Origin: G963662985 sp963662985
Lineage (GTDB): Bacteria > Chloroflexota > Anaerolineae > Anaerolineales > UBA11579
NCBI GenBank assembly: GCA_963662985.1
Contig: OY760067.1
Location: 1,922,001-1,986,000, forward strand
Reading direction: 5' to 3'
DNA length: 64,000 nucleotides
The notes under the pieces are model-generated. The model was not told the DNA's origin and made no database searches. It was given only the letters and a program-made list of their open reading frames with translations. The translations under genes and the position numbers were made by a program. This document shows positions 1-8,737 of the stretch, piece by piece. The first letter of the stretch is position 1. The number at the start of each line of letters is the position of its first letter.

Positions 1-263
1 GCGCAGCACCGTTTATTCCGGTGAATCCTTTGATGGGTGCTACTTATCAAATGCAAGGGTTCATTACGGTAGTGATCGGTGGTATGGGTAGTTATGTTGG
101 TTCATTTATTGGTGCATTCATCCTTGGGATCGCTCGTTCCTTTGGCGACTTTTTTGCAATCAAATTTGGGCTTTCTCCCTCGATTGCAGAAGCTTCCACT
201 GTGATCATTATGATCATTGTTTTGCTTGCACGTCCCTCTGGTTTGTTTGGAAAGAAGGACTAA
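1..263 (+). CDS. livH: Branched-chain amino acid ABC transporter permease LivH, C-terminal part
   Basis: This is the 3' end of a gene that begins before the window; the reading frame is open from base 3. The visible 87 residues are hydrophobic and contain the stretch GGMGSYVGSFIGAFILG, typical of the last part of LivH-type inner-membrane permeases, which carry leucine, isoleucine and valine (or related amides) across the membrane with LivM. The stop codon lies three bases before the livM start codon, so the two are co-transcribed. The binding protein and the LivG/LivF ATPases are not in view and may lie upstream. The substrate cannot be set from this fragment. Confidence 0.85.
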   Translation, partial: AAPFIPVNPLMGATYQMQGFITVVIGGMGSYVGSFIGAFILGIARSFGDFFAIKFGLSPSIAEASTVIIMIIVLLARPSGLFGKKD

Positions 264-266
264 GAT

Positions 267-1376
267 ATGGCTAAGAATACGAATAAATATCAATCAAAAT
301 CCATTTTCCGCAGTGAAATTGGGATGATCGCTTTCTTTGTGATCCTTTTCTTGTTACCGTTTATTATCGGTTTGTTTACTGGATTTAGTGTGAATGAAGG
401 TATGCCTAAGTATTGGGAAGGTATTTTGGTTACTTTCTTTATTATGGCTGTTTTTGCGATGAGTTATGATCTTTTAATGGGGTATGCAGGGATTTTGTCA
501 TTTGGGCATGCTGCTTTCTTTGGTGGTGGGGCTTATACAATGGCGATTTTGTTGACCTATTGGGCACCCACTGTCAATCCTATTGTGTTGTTTGGAAAAG
601 ATATTACAGTTACGGTAACTTTTGTGGGGGCAGTGATTGCTTCTGCGATTGTGGCGATGTTAATTGGTTTGCTTTTTAGTGCAACTTCAATTCGTTTGAA
701 GGGTTCTTATTTTGCAATGTTGACCTTGGCATTAGCAACCGCAATTAATATTCTTTCTAAGGCAACAGACTTTGTGCAATGGACTGGGGCAGATGAAGGT
801 TTGCATGGGGTTCCTACTCCAGCATGGTTGAATCCAACGCATTTTCGTTTCCGTTTTTATGTTGTAGCTTTAATCTTTATGGCGATTTGTTATTTCATTA
901 TGAAGCGTTTTGTGAACAGCCCAACTGGGCATGTTGTGGTGGCTACTCGTGAAAATGAAAGCCGCGTGCGCATGATTGGTTATAACCCAGTAACTTTCCG
1001 TACAATCACTTTTGTGGTGTCTTCTTTGTTTGCTGGTTTGGCTGGCGCTTTATATGCTTTGTGGAATATGAGTGCTACACCATCAATGACCTCCGCTGTT
1101 TTGACAATTGACGCTCTCATCATGGTTATTTTGGGTGGGATGGGGACTTTGGCAGGACCTATCTTTGGCGCCGGGATCATGGAAATCTTGGGTCACTTCC
1201 TTTATGACTGGTTTGGTCCTCGATGGCCATTGGTGTTTGGGGTGATCTTTGTGTTGATTGTGATGTTCATTCCTTATGGAATTGTGGGCACCTTCCGCAT
1301 GCAACAAGCAAATGTCAAATCTGGTTGGGAACGTTTGGCTAAAATGTTGAAAACCAAGGAAGATAAAACTGAGTAA
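267..1376 (+). CDS. livM: Branched-chain amino acid ABC transporter permease LivM
   Basis: A 369-residue inner-membrane permease, the usual LivM length, with eight or more hydrophobic segments. Family hallmarks are visible: GYAGILSFGHAAFFG near residues 72-86, the cytoplasmic GYNPVTFRTITF stretch after the middle helices that contacts the ATPase, and GGMGTLAGPIFGAG near residue 290. It forms the transmembrane channel with LivH immediately upstream. An AAGGA-like ribosome site precedes the ATG. The gene ends about 40 bases before a strong hairpin terminator. Import of branched-chain amino acids is the family default; urea or amide transport by close relatives cannot be excluded. Confidence 0.9.
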   Translation: MAKNTNKYQSKSIFRSEIGMIAFFVILFLLPFIIGLFTGFSVNEGMPKYWEGILVTFFIMAVFAMSYDLLMGYAGILSFGHAAFFGGGAYTMAILLTYWAPTVNPIVLFGKDITVTVTFVGAVIASAIVAMLIGLLFSATSIRLKGSYFAMLTLALATAINILSKATDFVQWTGADEGLHGVPTPAWLNPTHFRFRFYVVALIFMAICYFIMKRFVNSPTGHVVVATRENESRVRMIGYNPVTFRTITFVVSSLFAGLAGALYALWNMSATPSMTSAVLTIDALIMVILGGMGTLAGPIFGAGIMEILGHFLYDWFGPRWPLVFGVIFVLIVMFIPYGIVGTFRMQQANVKSGWERLAKMLKTKEDKTE

Positions 1377-1412
1377 TCACTAGAGGTATCATTTTTACGT
1401 AACCTCCTCTTA

Positions 1413-1439
1413 AAAACAGACCGCATTGCGGTCTGTTTT
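1413..1439. terminator. Rho-independent terminator, probably bidirectional, between livM and tatC
   Basis: A 12-bp stem (1413-1424 with 1428-1439) closes an ATT loop. It is flanked by an A-run on one side and a T-run on the other, so it can end transcripts from livM on + and from the convergent tatC on -. Confidence 0.85.
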
Positions 1440-1505
1440 GTATTTAATGATATAGAGAGTTTATAGCAAAATATTGAGGAATAAAGAAAGAGAAACCTTT
1501 TTGTA

Positions 1506-2444
1506 TTAGGCTTCGCTATTTTTTCTGGCAAATTTGGTGAGGAGGATGCTGATGATATAGAGGATAATGAGCGGAGCGGTGACGATGAGCATGTTGATGG
1601 GATCGGGGGTGGGGGTGATGACTGCAGCGAGGACGACGATACCAAGAATGGCGTAGCGCCAGTTTTTGCTGAGCATTTGGCTGTTGACGATGCCTATTTT
1701 GGCGAGGGCGAAGAAGATGAGGGGCATTTCAAAGGCGATGCCGATCCAGATGAGGACTCTGAGGACAAAGGTGATGTAGTCTTCTAAGGTAGGAACGGCT
1801 TGGATGTTCATGAAGTTGAGCAGGAAGGGAACAGCGACGGGGAGCATGACTTTGTAGGCGAAAACAACACCTGATATAAAAAGGAAGACGGCAAAAGGAA
1901 AGAGGAGGTAAAAAGCGTTTCTTTCGGTGCTTTTGAGACCTACGGCGATGAAGATCCAAATTTGGGAGATGAGATAGGGGGCGGCGATGATGAGGCCAAG
2001 GACGAGGCTGACTTTGAAGTAGATGGTGAAAGGTTCTGTGACAGCGATGGCTTGGAGGGCGGAGAGGCCGCCTGCAGGCTCTGCAAGGGCTTCTAAGACA
2101 GGATTGGTGATGAGCATGGCAAAGATGGTAGCAAATACAAAGAAGATCAGGGCGTAGATGAGGCGTTGTTTGAGCTCTTGGAAGTGAGGAAGAATGGATT
2201 TGGGATCTTGAAGGAGATTGCTGATGGCTTCTCCTGGAGAATCTTGATCTTGTTCTTCAATGAGGGCTTGTTTGAGGTTTTTTCTGTTCTTTTGGAGGGC
2301 GATGCTGGCAGCGATGAAGCTGATGAGGATGCCGATGATGAGCAAAAGCTCGGATGAAGAGAACGGAAGTTTTGTTTCTAAGTTCTGAAAAATAATTTGA
2401 AATTGCGAGATAAGATTTTCAAAAAATAGATTAACTTTATCCAT
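1506..2444 (-). CDS. tatC: Twin-arginine translocase subunit TatC with N-terminal extension
   Basis: TatC is the multi-spanning receptor that binds twin-arginine signal peptides of folded proteins for export. The canonical six-helix core starts near residue 85 (LPHFQELKQRLIYAL) and includes the EPF motif in VTEPFTIYFKVS and the conserved FEMP motif. At 312 residues it is about 60-80 longer than most TatC proteins. The extra N-terminal part holds one more hydrophobic segment (about residues 30-52) followed by a charged linker. AGGAG lies 9 bases before the ATG, and the start overlaps the tatB stop by 8 bases, so translation is coupled. The order tatA-tatB-tatC matches the usual operon. Confidence 0.93.
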   Translation of the reverse strand: MDKVNLFFENLISQFQIIFQNLETKLPFSSSELLLIIGILISFIAASIALQKNRKNLKQALIEEQDQDSPGEAISNLLQDPKSILPHFQELKQRLIYALIFFVFATIFAMLITNPVLEALAEPAGGLSALQAIAVTEPFTIYFKVSLVLGLIIAAPYLISQIWIFIAVGLKSTERNAFYLLFPFAVFLFISGVVFAYKVMLPVAVPFLLNFMNIQAVPTLEDYITFVLRVLIWIGIAFEMPLIFFALAKIGIVNSQMLSKNWRYAILGIVVLAAVITPTPDPINMLIVTAPLIILYIISILLTKFARKNSEA

Positions 2445-2835
2445 GGTGATTTTCTCCTGAGTTTTGATCTGAATTTGAAGGGTGTTCAGGAGAGAGAATG
2501 GTGTGTGTTTCTTGAATTTGGCCGTTGAGCTTGTTTATTTCTTCTGAGATCTCTTTTGTTTCAGCGTTGATGTTGTTTTGGATGGTGTCTAAGGATTGTT
2601 TGAGATCATTTTGAATTTCTTCAATCTCCGCCATGCGGACTAAGGTGTTGGGGAGATCGCGGATGTTTTTTTGAATCATCTGAAAATCTGCCCACCATTG
2701 GCTTCTGAGGATTTTGCCGAGAGCTTTGCCAGCTTTTTGGGCAGTTTCTTTTGTTCTTTCGGGTCCGATTAATACGATGACGAGAATAAAGATGACTACT
2801 AGCTCAGAAAAGCCAATTCCGAATATAGTGTTCAT
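2437..2835 (-). CDS. tatB: Sec-independent translocase protein TatB-like
   Basis: A 132-residue TatA/B-family protein. The N-terminus has the TatB pattern: a Glu in the membrane helix (IGFSELVVIF), then the hinge LIGPER followed by an amphipathic helix. A long charged and Gln/Asn-rich tail of about 90 residues makes it longer than TatA, as expected for TatB. TatB pairs with TatC to form the receptor complex. The tail ends in a His/Gly-rich stretch. It lies 10 bases after tatA and overlaps tatC by 8 bases. No strong ribosome site precedes it, so translation may depend on tatA. Confidence 0.85.
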   Translation of the reverse strand: MNTIFGIGFSELVVIFILVIVLIGPERTKETAQKAGKALGKILRSQWWADFQMIQKNIRDLPNTLVRMAEIEEIQNDLKQSLDTIQNNINAETKEISEEINKLNGQIQETHTILSPEHPSNSDQNSGENHHG

Positions 2836-2845
2836 TTTTTATTGT

Positions 2846-3043
2846 TTATTTTTCTTCTTGTTCAAGATCATCTAGTTCTGAATTTTTCTTTTCGTCTTCT
2901 TCAGATTCTTTGAGACCTTTTTTGAAGAGACCGATGGCTTCGCCAAATTCTTTGCCGATCTTGCTGATCTTGCCTGAGCCAAAAAGGACAACGACTATTA
3001 AAAGAATGAGAACGAGTTCTAAGGGGCCAATTGATTTTAACAT
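2846..3043 (-). CDS. tatA: Sec-independent translocase protein TatA
   Basis: A 65-residue TatA: a short hydrophobic N-terminal helix (LELVLILLIVVVLF), the FGSGKISKIGKEFGEA hinge and amphipathic helix, and an acidic/basic tail. TatA polymerises to form the translocation pore once TatBC has bound a substrate. Family members usually carry F-G after the helix, as here. AAGGAG is 7 bases before the ATG. It is the first gene of the tatABC operon and is divergent from fni. Confidence 0.92.
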   Translation of the reverse strand: MLKSIGPLELVLILLIVVVLFGSGKISKIGKEFGEAIGLFKKGLKESEEDEKKNSELDDLEQEEK

Positions 3044-3153
3044 TTTAATACTCCTTTTTTTCTTTATTTTACCTTAGTTTTTATGATTAAATATTTATAG
3101 AATATTTAGAAAGTATATGATTATTATTTGATAGAAGATGAGAGTGTGGATGT

Positions 3154-3182
3154 TTGACAGCGTAATTTGGGACTGGTAGTAT
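3154..3182 (+). promoter_or_regulatory. Promoter of fni
   Basis: TTGACA (3154-3159) and TAGTAT (3177-3182) are separated by 17 bases, a good sigma-70-type match. Transcription would start near 3190, giving a leader of about 20 bases that carries the fni ribosome site. Confidence 0.7.
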
Positions 3183-3209
3183 TGGATTAGTTTGGAGAAT
3201 GGAGAAAAG

Positions 3210-4238
3210 ATGAGTGATTCTGTAATTCAAAATCGGAAAAAAGCACATTTGCGAATTTGTTTGGAAGACGATGTGCAGTCTGCTCTGTATACGGGATTTG
3301 AGCATTATCGATTGCCCCATACGAGTTTGCCTGAATTGGATCTGCATCAAGTTGATGTGACGACTACTTTTTTGGGAAAGAATTTGCAAGTGCCGTTCCT
3401 TTTCTCTGGGATGACTGGGGGAATGGAGAGCGGGTCTGTTTTGAACCAACGATTGGCTGTGGTGGCGCAAGAATTAGGGATGGCGATGTGTGTGGGTTCT
3501 CAACGGGCAGCGATTGAAAATGAGCAACGAGCTGTTTCATTTCATGTGCGAGAGTATGCGCCGGACATTTTGTTATTTGCAAATATGGGAGCGGTGCAAT
3601 TGAATTATGGGGTGGGAGTGGATGGATTCCGTAAAGCTGTTGAGATGATTGAGGCGGATGGATTGGTTTTGCATTTTAATGCTTTGCAAGAAGCGATCCA
3701 ACCAGAAGGGGATGTGAATTTTGCAGGTTTGTTGGATAAGATCGAGAATTTGTGCGGTAAGATGGATGTGCCGGTGATTGCAAAAGAAGTGGGTTGGGGA
3801 TTTTCTAAGGCTGATGTGAACCGTTTGTTGGATGCTGGAATTTCTGTGTTTGATGCTGCTGGGGCAGGGGGGACTTCTTGGAGCCAAGTTGAAAAATTCC
3901 GGGCTGAGGGGAGCGTTTATTTTGAAGCAGCGGATGCATTCCGTGATTGGGGAATTTCAACAGCGGATGTGTTATTAAATGTACGAGAGGTGAATGCAGA
4001 AGTGCCGTTGATTGCTTCGGGAGGAATGAAGACGGGGGTGGATGTGGCGAAGAGTTTGGTGTTTGGGGCTAACTTGGGCGGATTTGCGCGCACGATTTTA
4101 CCTGCAGCGATGGAGTCTGAAGAGGCGTTATTGGCGAAAATGAAGGTGTTGGAATATCAATTAAAAGTGGCGATGTTTATGAGTGGGGCAGGATCAATCT
4201 CCGCATTAAAAAATCTAGAATTGAAGAAGGTTGCCTAA
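3210..4238 (+). CDS. fni: Type 2 isopentenyl-diphosphate delta-isomerase
   Basis: FMN- and NADPH-dependent interconversion of isopentenyl and dimethylallyl diphosphate, supplying both C5 units for isoprenoids. The 342 residues match the family. Visible hallmarks are RKKAHL at the start, the SGMTGG flavin/substrate loop near residue 68, VGSQRAA, HFNALQEAIQPEGD, the KEVGWG segment and the AGAGGTSW motif near residue 220. The start at 3210 is chosen over the in-frame TTG at 3192 because GGAG lies 5 bases upstream of it. The next gene, a prenyl synthase, follows directly, so one operon makes and extends prenyl diphosphates. Confidence 0.93.
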   Translation: MSDSVIQNRKKAHLRICLEDDVQSALYTGFEHYRLPHTSLPELDLHQVDVTTTFLGKNLQVPFLFSGMTGGMESGSVLNQRLAVVAQELGMAMCVGSQRAAIENEQRAVSFHVREYAPDILLFANMGAVQLNYGVGVDGFRKAVEMIEADGLVLHFNALQEAIQPEGDVNFAGLLDKIENLCGKMDVPVIAKEVGWGFSKADVNRLLDAGISVFDAAGAGGTSWSQVEKFRAEGSVYFEAADAFRDWGISTADVLLNVREVNAEVPLIASGGMKTGVDVAKSLVFGANLGGFARTILPAAMESEEALLAKMKVLEYQLKVAMFMSGAGSISALKNLELKKVA

Positions 4239-4239
4239 A

Positions 4240-5253
4240 TTGAATTTTAAAAATTTTTCTGAACATTGTTTGCCTTTGATCGATGAGGCTTTGAAAGATG
4301 TGGTTGCGAACACAAAAGCGTTGGATAAGGGGTTTATTCGTGAGATGTTTGAATATCATCTGGGATGGCGAGGAGAAAACGCAGGAATGGCACGCGGGAA
4401 ACAGATTCGCCCTTTGTTGGTGATGTTGTGTGGGTTGAATGAAGGTGCTGAGGAAAATGTATTACTGCCTGCGGCAGCCGCAGTGGAATTGCTGCATAAT
4501 TTTTCTTTGATTCATGATGATATTCAGGATAATAGTGAGATGCGACGGGGACGTGAGACAGTGTGGATGAAATGGGGAGTTCCTCAGGCGATCAACACGG
4601 GAGATGCAATGTTCACGCTTTCTTATGAGGCGATGATGGGATTGATGAAGTTGGGGGTGGACCCGGATGTGGTGGCGAAAAGCATGGGGATTTTGACAGA
4701 AACAAATTTGATGTTGACCAAGGGACAACATTTGGATATTGCGTTTGAAAAAGAAGAAAAAGTGTCTGTTGGGCGCTATGAAGAGATGGTGGAGGGGAAA
4801 ACAGGGGCTTTGGTGAAGGCGGCTTGCTCTTTGGGTGCAATTTTGGCGGGTGCGGATGATGCGCAGGTGGCACGGTATGCGGCGTTTGGACGAGCTGTGG
4901 GGATCGCTTTTCAATTAAGAGATGATTATTTGGGAATTTGGGGGGATGATGCGAAGGTGGGAAAATCGGTGCGGAGTGACTTTTTGGAACGGAAGAAGAC
5001 GTATCCGATTTTGTTTGCGTTGGAAAAGAGCGATTTATTTGGTAGGTTGTGGGCTGCTGAAGAATTTAGTGCAGAAAGCATGCAAGTCATGGCAGATGAG
5101 ATGGTGGCGTGTGGGGCAAAAGAGGCAGTGATGGCGGCTTTTCAGGCGCATGAAGCGTCAGCGGTTACCTTATTAAATGAGATTGGGGTGAAGAATGTGT
5201 ATGAAAAGGTGTTTGTGGAATTGCTGGAATTGCTTTCGGTGCGGGAATATTGA
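4240..5253 (+). CDS. Polyprenyl (farnesyl/geranylgeranyl-type) diphosphate synthase
   Basis: A trans-prenyltransferase of about 337 residues. It has the first Asp-rich motif HDDIQD followed by RRGRET, a GDAM segment and the second Asp-rich motif DDYLGIWGDD with the downstream KKTYP pattern. These bind Mg2+ and the allylic and homoallylic diphosphates. It condenses IPP with an allylic primer made by the upstream isomerase. Chain length cannot be read with certainty; the short form and DDxxD loop suit C15-C20 products. The TTG at 4240 is preferred because GAAGAAGG lies 9 bases upstream; a TTG at 4231 would abut it. It ends only 3 bases from the convergent hemW stop. Confidence 0.87.
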   Translation: MNFKNFSEHCLPLIDEALKDVVANTKALDKGFIREMFEYHLGWRGENAGMARGKQIRPLLVMLCGLNEGAEENVLLPAAAAVELLHNFSLIHDDIQDNSEMRRGRETVWMKWGVPQAINTGDAMFTLSYEAMMGLMKLGVDPDVVAKSMGILTETNLMLTKGQHLDIAFEKEEKVSVGRYEEMVEGKTGALVKAACSLGAILAGADDAQVARYAAFGRAVGIAFQLRDDYLGIWGDDAKVGKSVRSDFLERKKTYPILFALEKSDLFGRLWAAEEFSAESMQVMADEMVACGAKEAVMAAFQAHEASAVTLLNEIGVKNVYEKVFVELLELLSVREY

Positions 5254-5256
5254 GGA

Positions 5257-6426
5257 TTAGATAAATTCCATAAATACTTGGTTGCTTAAGAAGCGACCTT
5301 TGGGTGTTAAGATCAGAGCGTCTCCTTGCCAAGTGAGAAGCTCTTTTTTTATGAGTTGTTCAATTTGGGTTGGATAGATCTCTTTGAGGTCGTAGAAAAA
5401 CTTATTGTAGAAATTTTGGTTAGAGATGCCTTCTTGGAGGAGGCGTAGGCCGAGGAAGACCATTTCTCCCATTTGTTCTTGCTGGGGGAGGAGTTCGGCT
5501 TGATCGAGGAGGATGGGGTAGGTGAAGGTTTCGGTGGGATTGGTGTTTTGGAGATATTTGGTGAGGCTGCGAGGATTAAAATAGCGCATTTTACCGTTGA
5601 AACTATGGGCGCCGACACCAAAGCCATAGTAGGGCTTGTAACGCCAGGTGAGTTGGTTATGTAGGCATTGATAGCCGGGTTTGGCCCAGTTGGAGATTTC
5701 GTAATGCGTATAGCCATTATCTTTGAGGGTTTGTTCGGCATATTCGTACATGTCAGTGGTGAGATCATCGTTTGGGAAAGGAAGTTTGCCGTGATGGACT
5801 TGATGATGGAGAGGGGTGTTTTCTTCGATGGTGAGGGCGTAGAGGGAGAGATGCTCAGGATCAAGGGATAGAATCTCGTTGAGAGTGTATTGCCATTGTT
5901 GGATGGTTTGATGGGGAATACCATAGATGAGGTCTAGGTTGAGGGACTGGAAGCCTGCTTCACGTGCCCATTTGACAGCTTGGATGGTATCTTGATGGGA
6001 ATGGATACGTTCTAAGAGGAGGAGGTTGGCTTGATCTGCGGCTTGAGCGCCAAAACTGATGCGGTTGATACCTAGCTTGTGGAGAGTTTTGAGTTTGGGA
6101 AGGTCGATGGCACCGGGATTGGCTTCGGTGGTGATTTCTTTGACTTGGGAGGTGTCGAACGATTGGCGAATGGTGTTGAGGATGAGTTCGTATTGGGTGG
6201 GGGAAAGTAAGGTGGGAGTGCCACCGCCAAAAAAGATGGTTTCAATTTGTGGTTTTTCGGAAAGAATAGCGGCTGTTTGTTTGATCTCATAACAAAGATG
6301 AGTGACGTAGCGGGGAATGAGTGATTCTTTGCCTGCTGTAGTGGCAAAATCGCAATAACCGCAGCGTTTTTTGCAGAAGGGGATATGGACATATATACTT
6401 GCGGGAGAAGTGTTATTCGAGTTCAT
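5257..6426 (-). CDS. hemW: Radical SAM protein HemW, heme chaperone
   Basis: A 389-residue member of the HemN/HemW radical SAM family, long annotated as oxygen-independent coproporphyrinogen III oxidase. The CxxxCxxC cluster motif is near residue 18 (FCKKRCGYC), followed by the SAM-binding FFGGGTPTLL motif. The length and the lack of the extra HemN N-terminal segment favour HemW, which inserts heme into target proteins rather than making it. The C-terminal part has the family patterns YGFGVGAHSF and YEISNWA. A -10 element sits 7 bases before the ATG, so the mRNA may be leaderless. It converges on the prenyl synthase gene with a 3-base gap and no terminator between. Confidence 0.88.
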   Translation of the reverse strand: MNSNNTSPASIYVHIPFCKKRCGYCDFATTAGKESLIPRYVTHLCYEIKQTAAILSEKPQIETIFFGGGTPTLLSPTQYELILNTIRQSFDTSQVKEITTEANPGAIDLPKLKTLHKLGINRISFGAQAADQANLLLLERIHSHQDTIQAVKWAREAGFQSLNLDLIYGIPHQTIQQWQYTLNEILSLDPEHLSLYALTIEENTPLHHQVHHGKLPFPNDDLTTDMYEYAEQTLKDNGYTHYEISNWAKPGYQCLHNQLTWRYKPYYGFGVGAHSFNGKMRYFNPRSLTKYLQNTNPTETFTYPILLDQAELLPQQEQMGEMVFLGLRLLQEGISNQNFYNKFFYDLKEIYPTQIEQLIKKELLTWQGDALILTPKGRFLSNQVFMEFI

Positions 6427-6433
6427 CTTATAT

Positions 6434-6439
6434 ACTATA
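6434..6439 (-). promoter_or_regulatory. -10 element of hemW, leaderless arrangement
   Basis: TATAGT on the - strand ends 7 bases before the hemW ATG, so transcription should begin at or next to the start codon. No good -35 match and no ribosome site is visible. Confidence 0.5.
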
Positions 6440-6517
6440 ATCGATTTTTCAGTTAGAATGAGATTAACTTTTTGATTAGGGAAAAATAAAGACTTTTCTA
6501 AGGTAAATTAAGACTGG

Positions 6518-6523
6518 TATAAT
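6518..6523 (+). promoter_or_regulatory. -10 element (GGTATAAT) of the zinc-ribbon LysM gene, leaderless arrangement
   Basis: A perfect TATAAT preceded by GG ends 7 bases before the ATG at 6531. No ribosome site fits in that gap, so the transcript most likely begins at the start codon. Confidence 0.6.
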
Positions 6524-6530
6524 CACGACT

Positions 6531-7718
6531 ATGGAAGAAAGTACGAATTCAACACCTGTTTTGTGCTCTGTATGTGGGTCTAAGATCTCACAAGCAGAAA
6601 CGCGTTGTCCAGTTTGTGGGGCTGCGCTGACAGAAGAAGGAAAAAAAGAAGCAAAACGAAAACAAAAATCTAGCCGACAAGCACGCCAAACAAGCGGTAT
6701 GCGCATGCCTGAATTTCAGATTGGTTTGCCAGTTTTGGCGTTTATGTTATTTGTTTTTATTGGCTTGGGCGCTTTGGGCGGTTATTTTGGGTTGAATACA
6801 TTGGGTCGCGTAGCTGAACCTACGGTGACACCCACAATGACGGTGACCCCAACATTGACAGTGACCCCAACAATGGCCCCTCCCACGGCGACCTTTACTC
6901 CGATGCCTACTTTGACACCAATCACACATGTGGTGGATGAGAATGAAACATGTTCTTTAATTGCAGCGATGTATCGCAGCTCTGTACAAGCAATCATTTT
7001 TGAAAACTCTTTAGGAGTGGAATGTATTGTGGTGCCAGGGACAAGTTTGCGCGTCCCGCAACCAACTCCTACTCCTACACCATTAGCTTCTCCTACTCCA
7101 AATGCGACTCAAAAAGCAATCTCTAATTGTGAAACGGTATTCTATTCAGTTATGGCTGGCGATACGATTGAAAGTGTGGCTGGACAATATGGTTTGGCTC
7201 CTGAGGCAATTCGGGAATGGAATGGCTTGGCACAAGATACTTTGTTTGAAGGACAGGGATTAGTGATTCCACAATGTTCTCAGGCACAATTAATTGTAAA
7301 TACGCCTTTGCCGACGGTAACACCCACTTATGCCGCTCCTTTCTTGGTTTCTCCTTATCAAGGGCAAGCTTATACAATCACTGATGATGTGGTGGTGTTG
7401 GAATGGACCTCGGTGGGTAAGTTTGATGACAAAGAATTCTATCAGGTGAGTGTGACGGATTTGAGCCGTGAAGATGATGATAATTCTGTGTCTATGATGG
7501 TTTCTGACACAAAATTTATTTTGCCTGATAGTTTATCTCCGAATGATAATCAACCTCATATCTTCCAATGGTGGGTGCAACCGGTGCGACAAACTGGGTT
7601 AGATGCAAATAGCAACCCAGTGTGGACAACGGCTGGATTACGCAGTGAAACTAGGGTTTTCAGCTGGGTGAATGATGCCCCTGCGGTGGTGCAGACAACT
7701 GCCACTGTTGAAGAATAA
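6531..7718 (+). CDS. Membrane-anchored zinc-ribbon protein with two LysM domains
   Basis: A 395-residue protein built in modules. A cytoplasmic zinc ribbon (CxxC at residues 12-15 and 26-29) is followed by a basic stretch and one membrane helix (about 64-88). Then comes a Pro/Thr-rich linker made of degenerate TPT repeats. A LysM-like domain (THVVDENETCSLIA) follows, then another PT linker and a clearer LysM (YSVMAGDTIESVAGQY to QGLVIP). The C-terminal domain of about 120 residues is shared with the next gene. LysM domains usually bind peptidoglycan or other GlcNAc polymers, so the protein may tie the membrane to the wall. The zinc ribbon may bind a protein partner inside the cell. No catalytic domain is recognised. 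Confidence 0.75.
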   Translation: MEESTNSTPVLCSVCGSKISQAETRCPVCGAALTEEGKKEAKRKQKSSRQARQTSGMRMPEFQIGLPVLAFMLFVFIGLGALGGYFGLNTLGRVAEPTVTPTMTVTPTLTVTPTMAPPTATFTPMPTLTPITHVVDENETCSLIAAMYRSSVQAIIFENSLGVECIVVPGTSLRVPQPTPTPTPLASPTPNATQKAISNCETVFYSVMAGDTIESVAGQYGLAPEAIREWNGLAQDTLFEGQGLVIPQCSQAQLIVNTPLPTVTPTYAAPFLVSPYQGQAYTITDDVVVLEWTSVGKFDDKEFYQVSVTDLSREDDDNSVSMMVSDTKFILPDSLSPNDNQPHIFQWWVQPVRQTGLDANSNPVWTTAGLRSETRVFSWVNDAPAVVQTTATVEE

Positions 7719-7738
7719 CGAATGAATGAGTTAAGTCT

Positions 7739-8728
7739 ATGAATCAAAATCAATCGAATCGAATTACATTAAGTCTTCCAGTGTTATTGTTGATGGTGTT
7801 GGTGTTTGTGGTGATTGGTGGGGCAATTGCTTATTTCGGTTTGCAACAAGCAGATGTTTATGTTGACCCAACTGCTGTGCCAACAGCAACAATGACGCCT
7901 ACGATGACTTTGACGCCTACCCCTAATTTGCCTACGGCAACACCTTCTCCGTTCCCATCTCCGACTGCTTTTACGCATATTGTGAAGGAAGGGGAGTATT
8001 GTTCTACAATTGCTTATTTCTTTGATGTTTCTTCACAAGCGATTATTAATGCCAACCCAGAGATTGGGCAAGATTGTATTTTGTATATTGGTCAAGAGGT
8101 GAAGGTTCCTCAACCTACGGCAACAAACACTCCTGCTCCGACTGCTACTCCGAATGAAGCAGAAAAGACACGTTTAGCTTGTTCAGATGTACGACAACAT
8201 ACGGTGCAAGAGAATGAAACGATGAGTGCAATTGAAGCAGCTTATGAAGTTCCTTCTGCTGACATTATGCGTTGGAATAATTTGTCTACAGATGGGGTGT
8301 GGATTGGGCAGAATTTGGAAATTCCAATGTGTTATCGAACTTATGCTGGTGGAGCGACTGTGACCCCGACGATGGCACCGCCTTATCCTAAGACTGAATT
8401 GCTATTACCAAAACAAGGGGCAAGCTATCAAGGAAATGTGGAAGTGGTGTTGCAATGGTCTTCTGTGGGCGAATTGCGTTCGAATGAGCATTATCAAGTG
8501 ACAGTGGTGGATTTGACAAGTGGAAAGCAAGAACGATTCTACGGGTATTCTAAAGAGACTAATTTTACTTTGCCTGACAGTTTGCTTCCTACAGATGAGC
8601 TGCCACATGTATTCCAGTGGTTTGTGGTGCCAGTGGCACAAATTGGGGCTGATATTAATGGGGATCCGTTGTATACGATGGGTGGTCCGGTTTCGGATAC
8701 ATGGGTTTTCACTTGGACTGGTGAATAA
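7739..8728 (+). CDS. Membrane-anchored protein with two LysM domains, paralogue of the preceding gene
   Basis: A 329-residue protein with an N-terminal membrane helix (about residues 12-35), a Pro/Thr-rich linker, a LysM-like domain (THIVKEGEYCSTIAYFF), a second PT linker, a LysM (HTVQENETMSAIEAAY to NLEIP) and a C-terminal domain. That domain has the same pattern as the upstream protein (LQWSSVGEL, HYQVTVVDL, LPDSLLP, HVFQWFV). It lacks the zinc ribbon, so it looks like a tandem duplicate that lost or never gained the cytoplasmic module. It lies 20 bases after the first copy and ends at a terminator, so the two form one unit. The shared C-terminal domain resembles a beta-sandwich, but its ligand is unknown. 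Confidence 0.75.
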   Translation: MNQNQSNRITLSLPVLLLMVLVFVVIGGAIAYFGLQQADVYVDPTAVPTATMTPTMTLTPTPNLPTATPSPFPSPTAFTHIVKEGEYCSTIAYFFDVSSQAIINANPEIGQDCILYIGQEVKVPQPTATNTPAPTATPNEAEKTRLACSDVRQHTVQENETMSAIEAAYEVPSADIMRWNNLSTDGVWIGQNLEIPMCYRTYAGGATVTPTMAPPYPKTELLLPKQGASYQGNVEVVLQWSSVGELRSNEHYQVTVVDLTSGKQERFYGYSKETNFTLPDSLLPTDELPHVFQWFVVPVAQIGADINGDPLYTMGGPVSDTWVFTWTGE

Positions 8729-8737
8729 AAACTAATC

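Noticed and set aside
6800..6930. Degenerate repeats in the LysM gene as a mobile or regulatory element
   Set aside because: They encode the TPT-rich linker and vary at the DNA level, as expected of low-complexity protein linkers.
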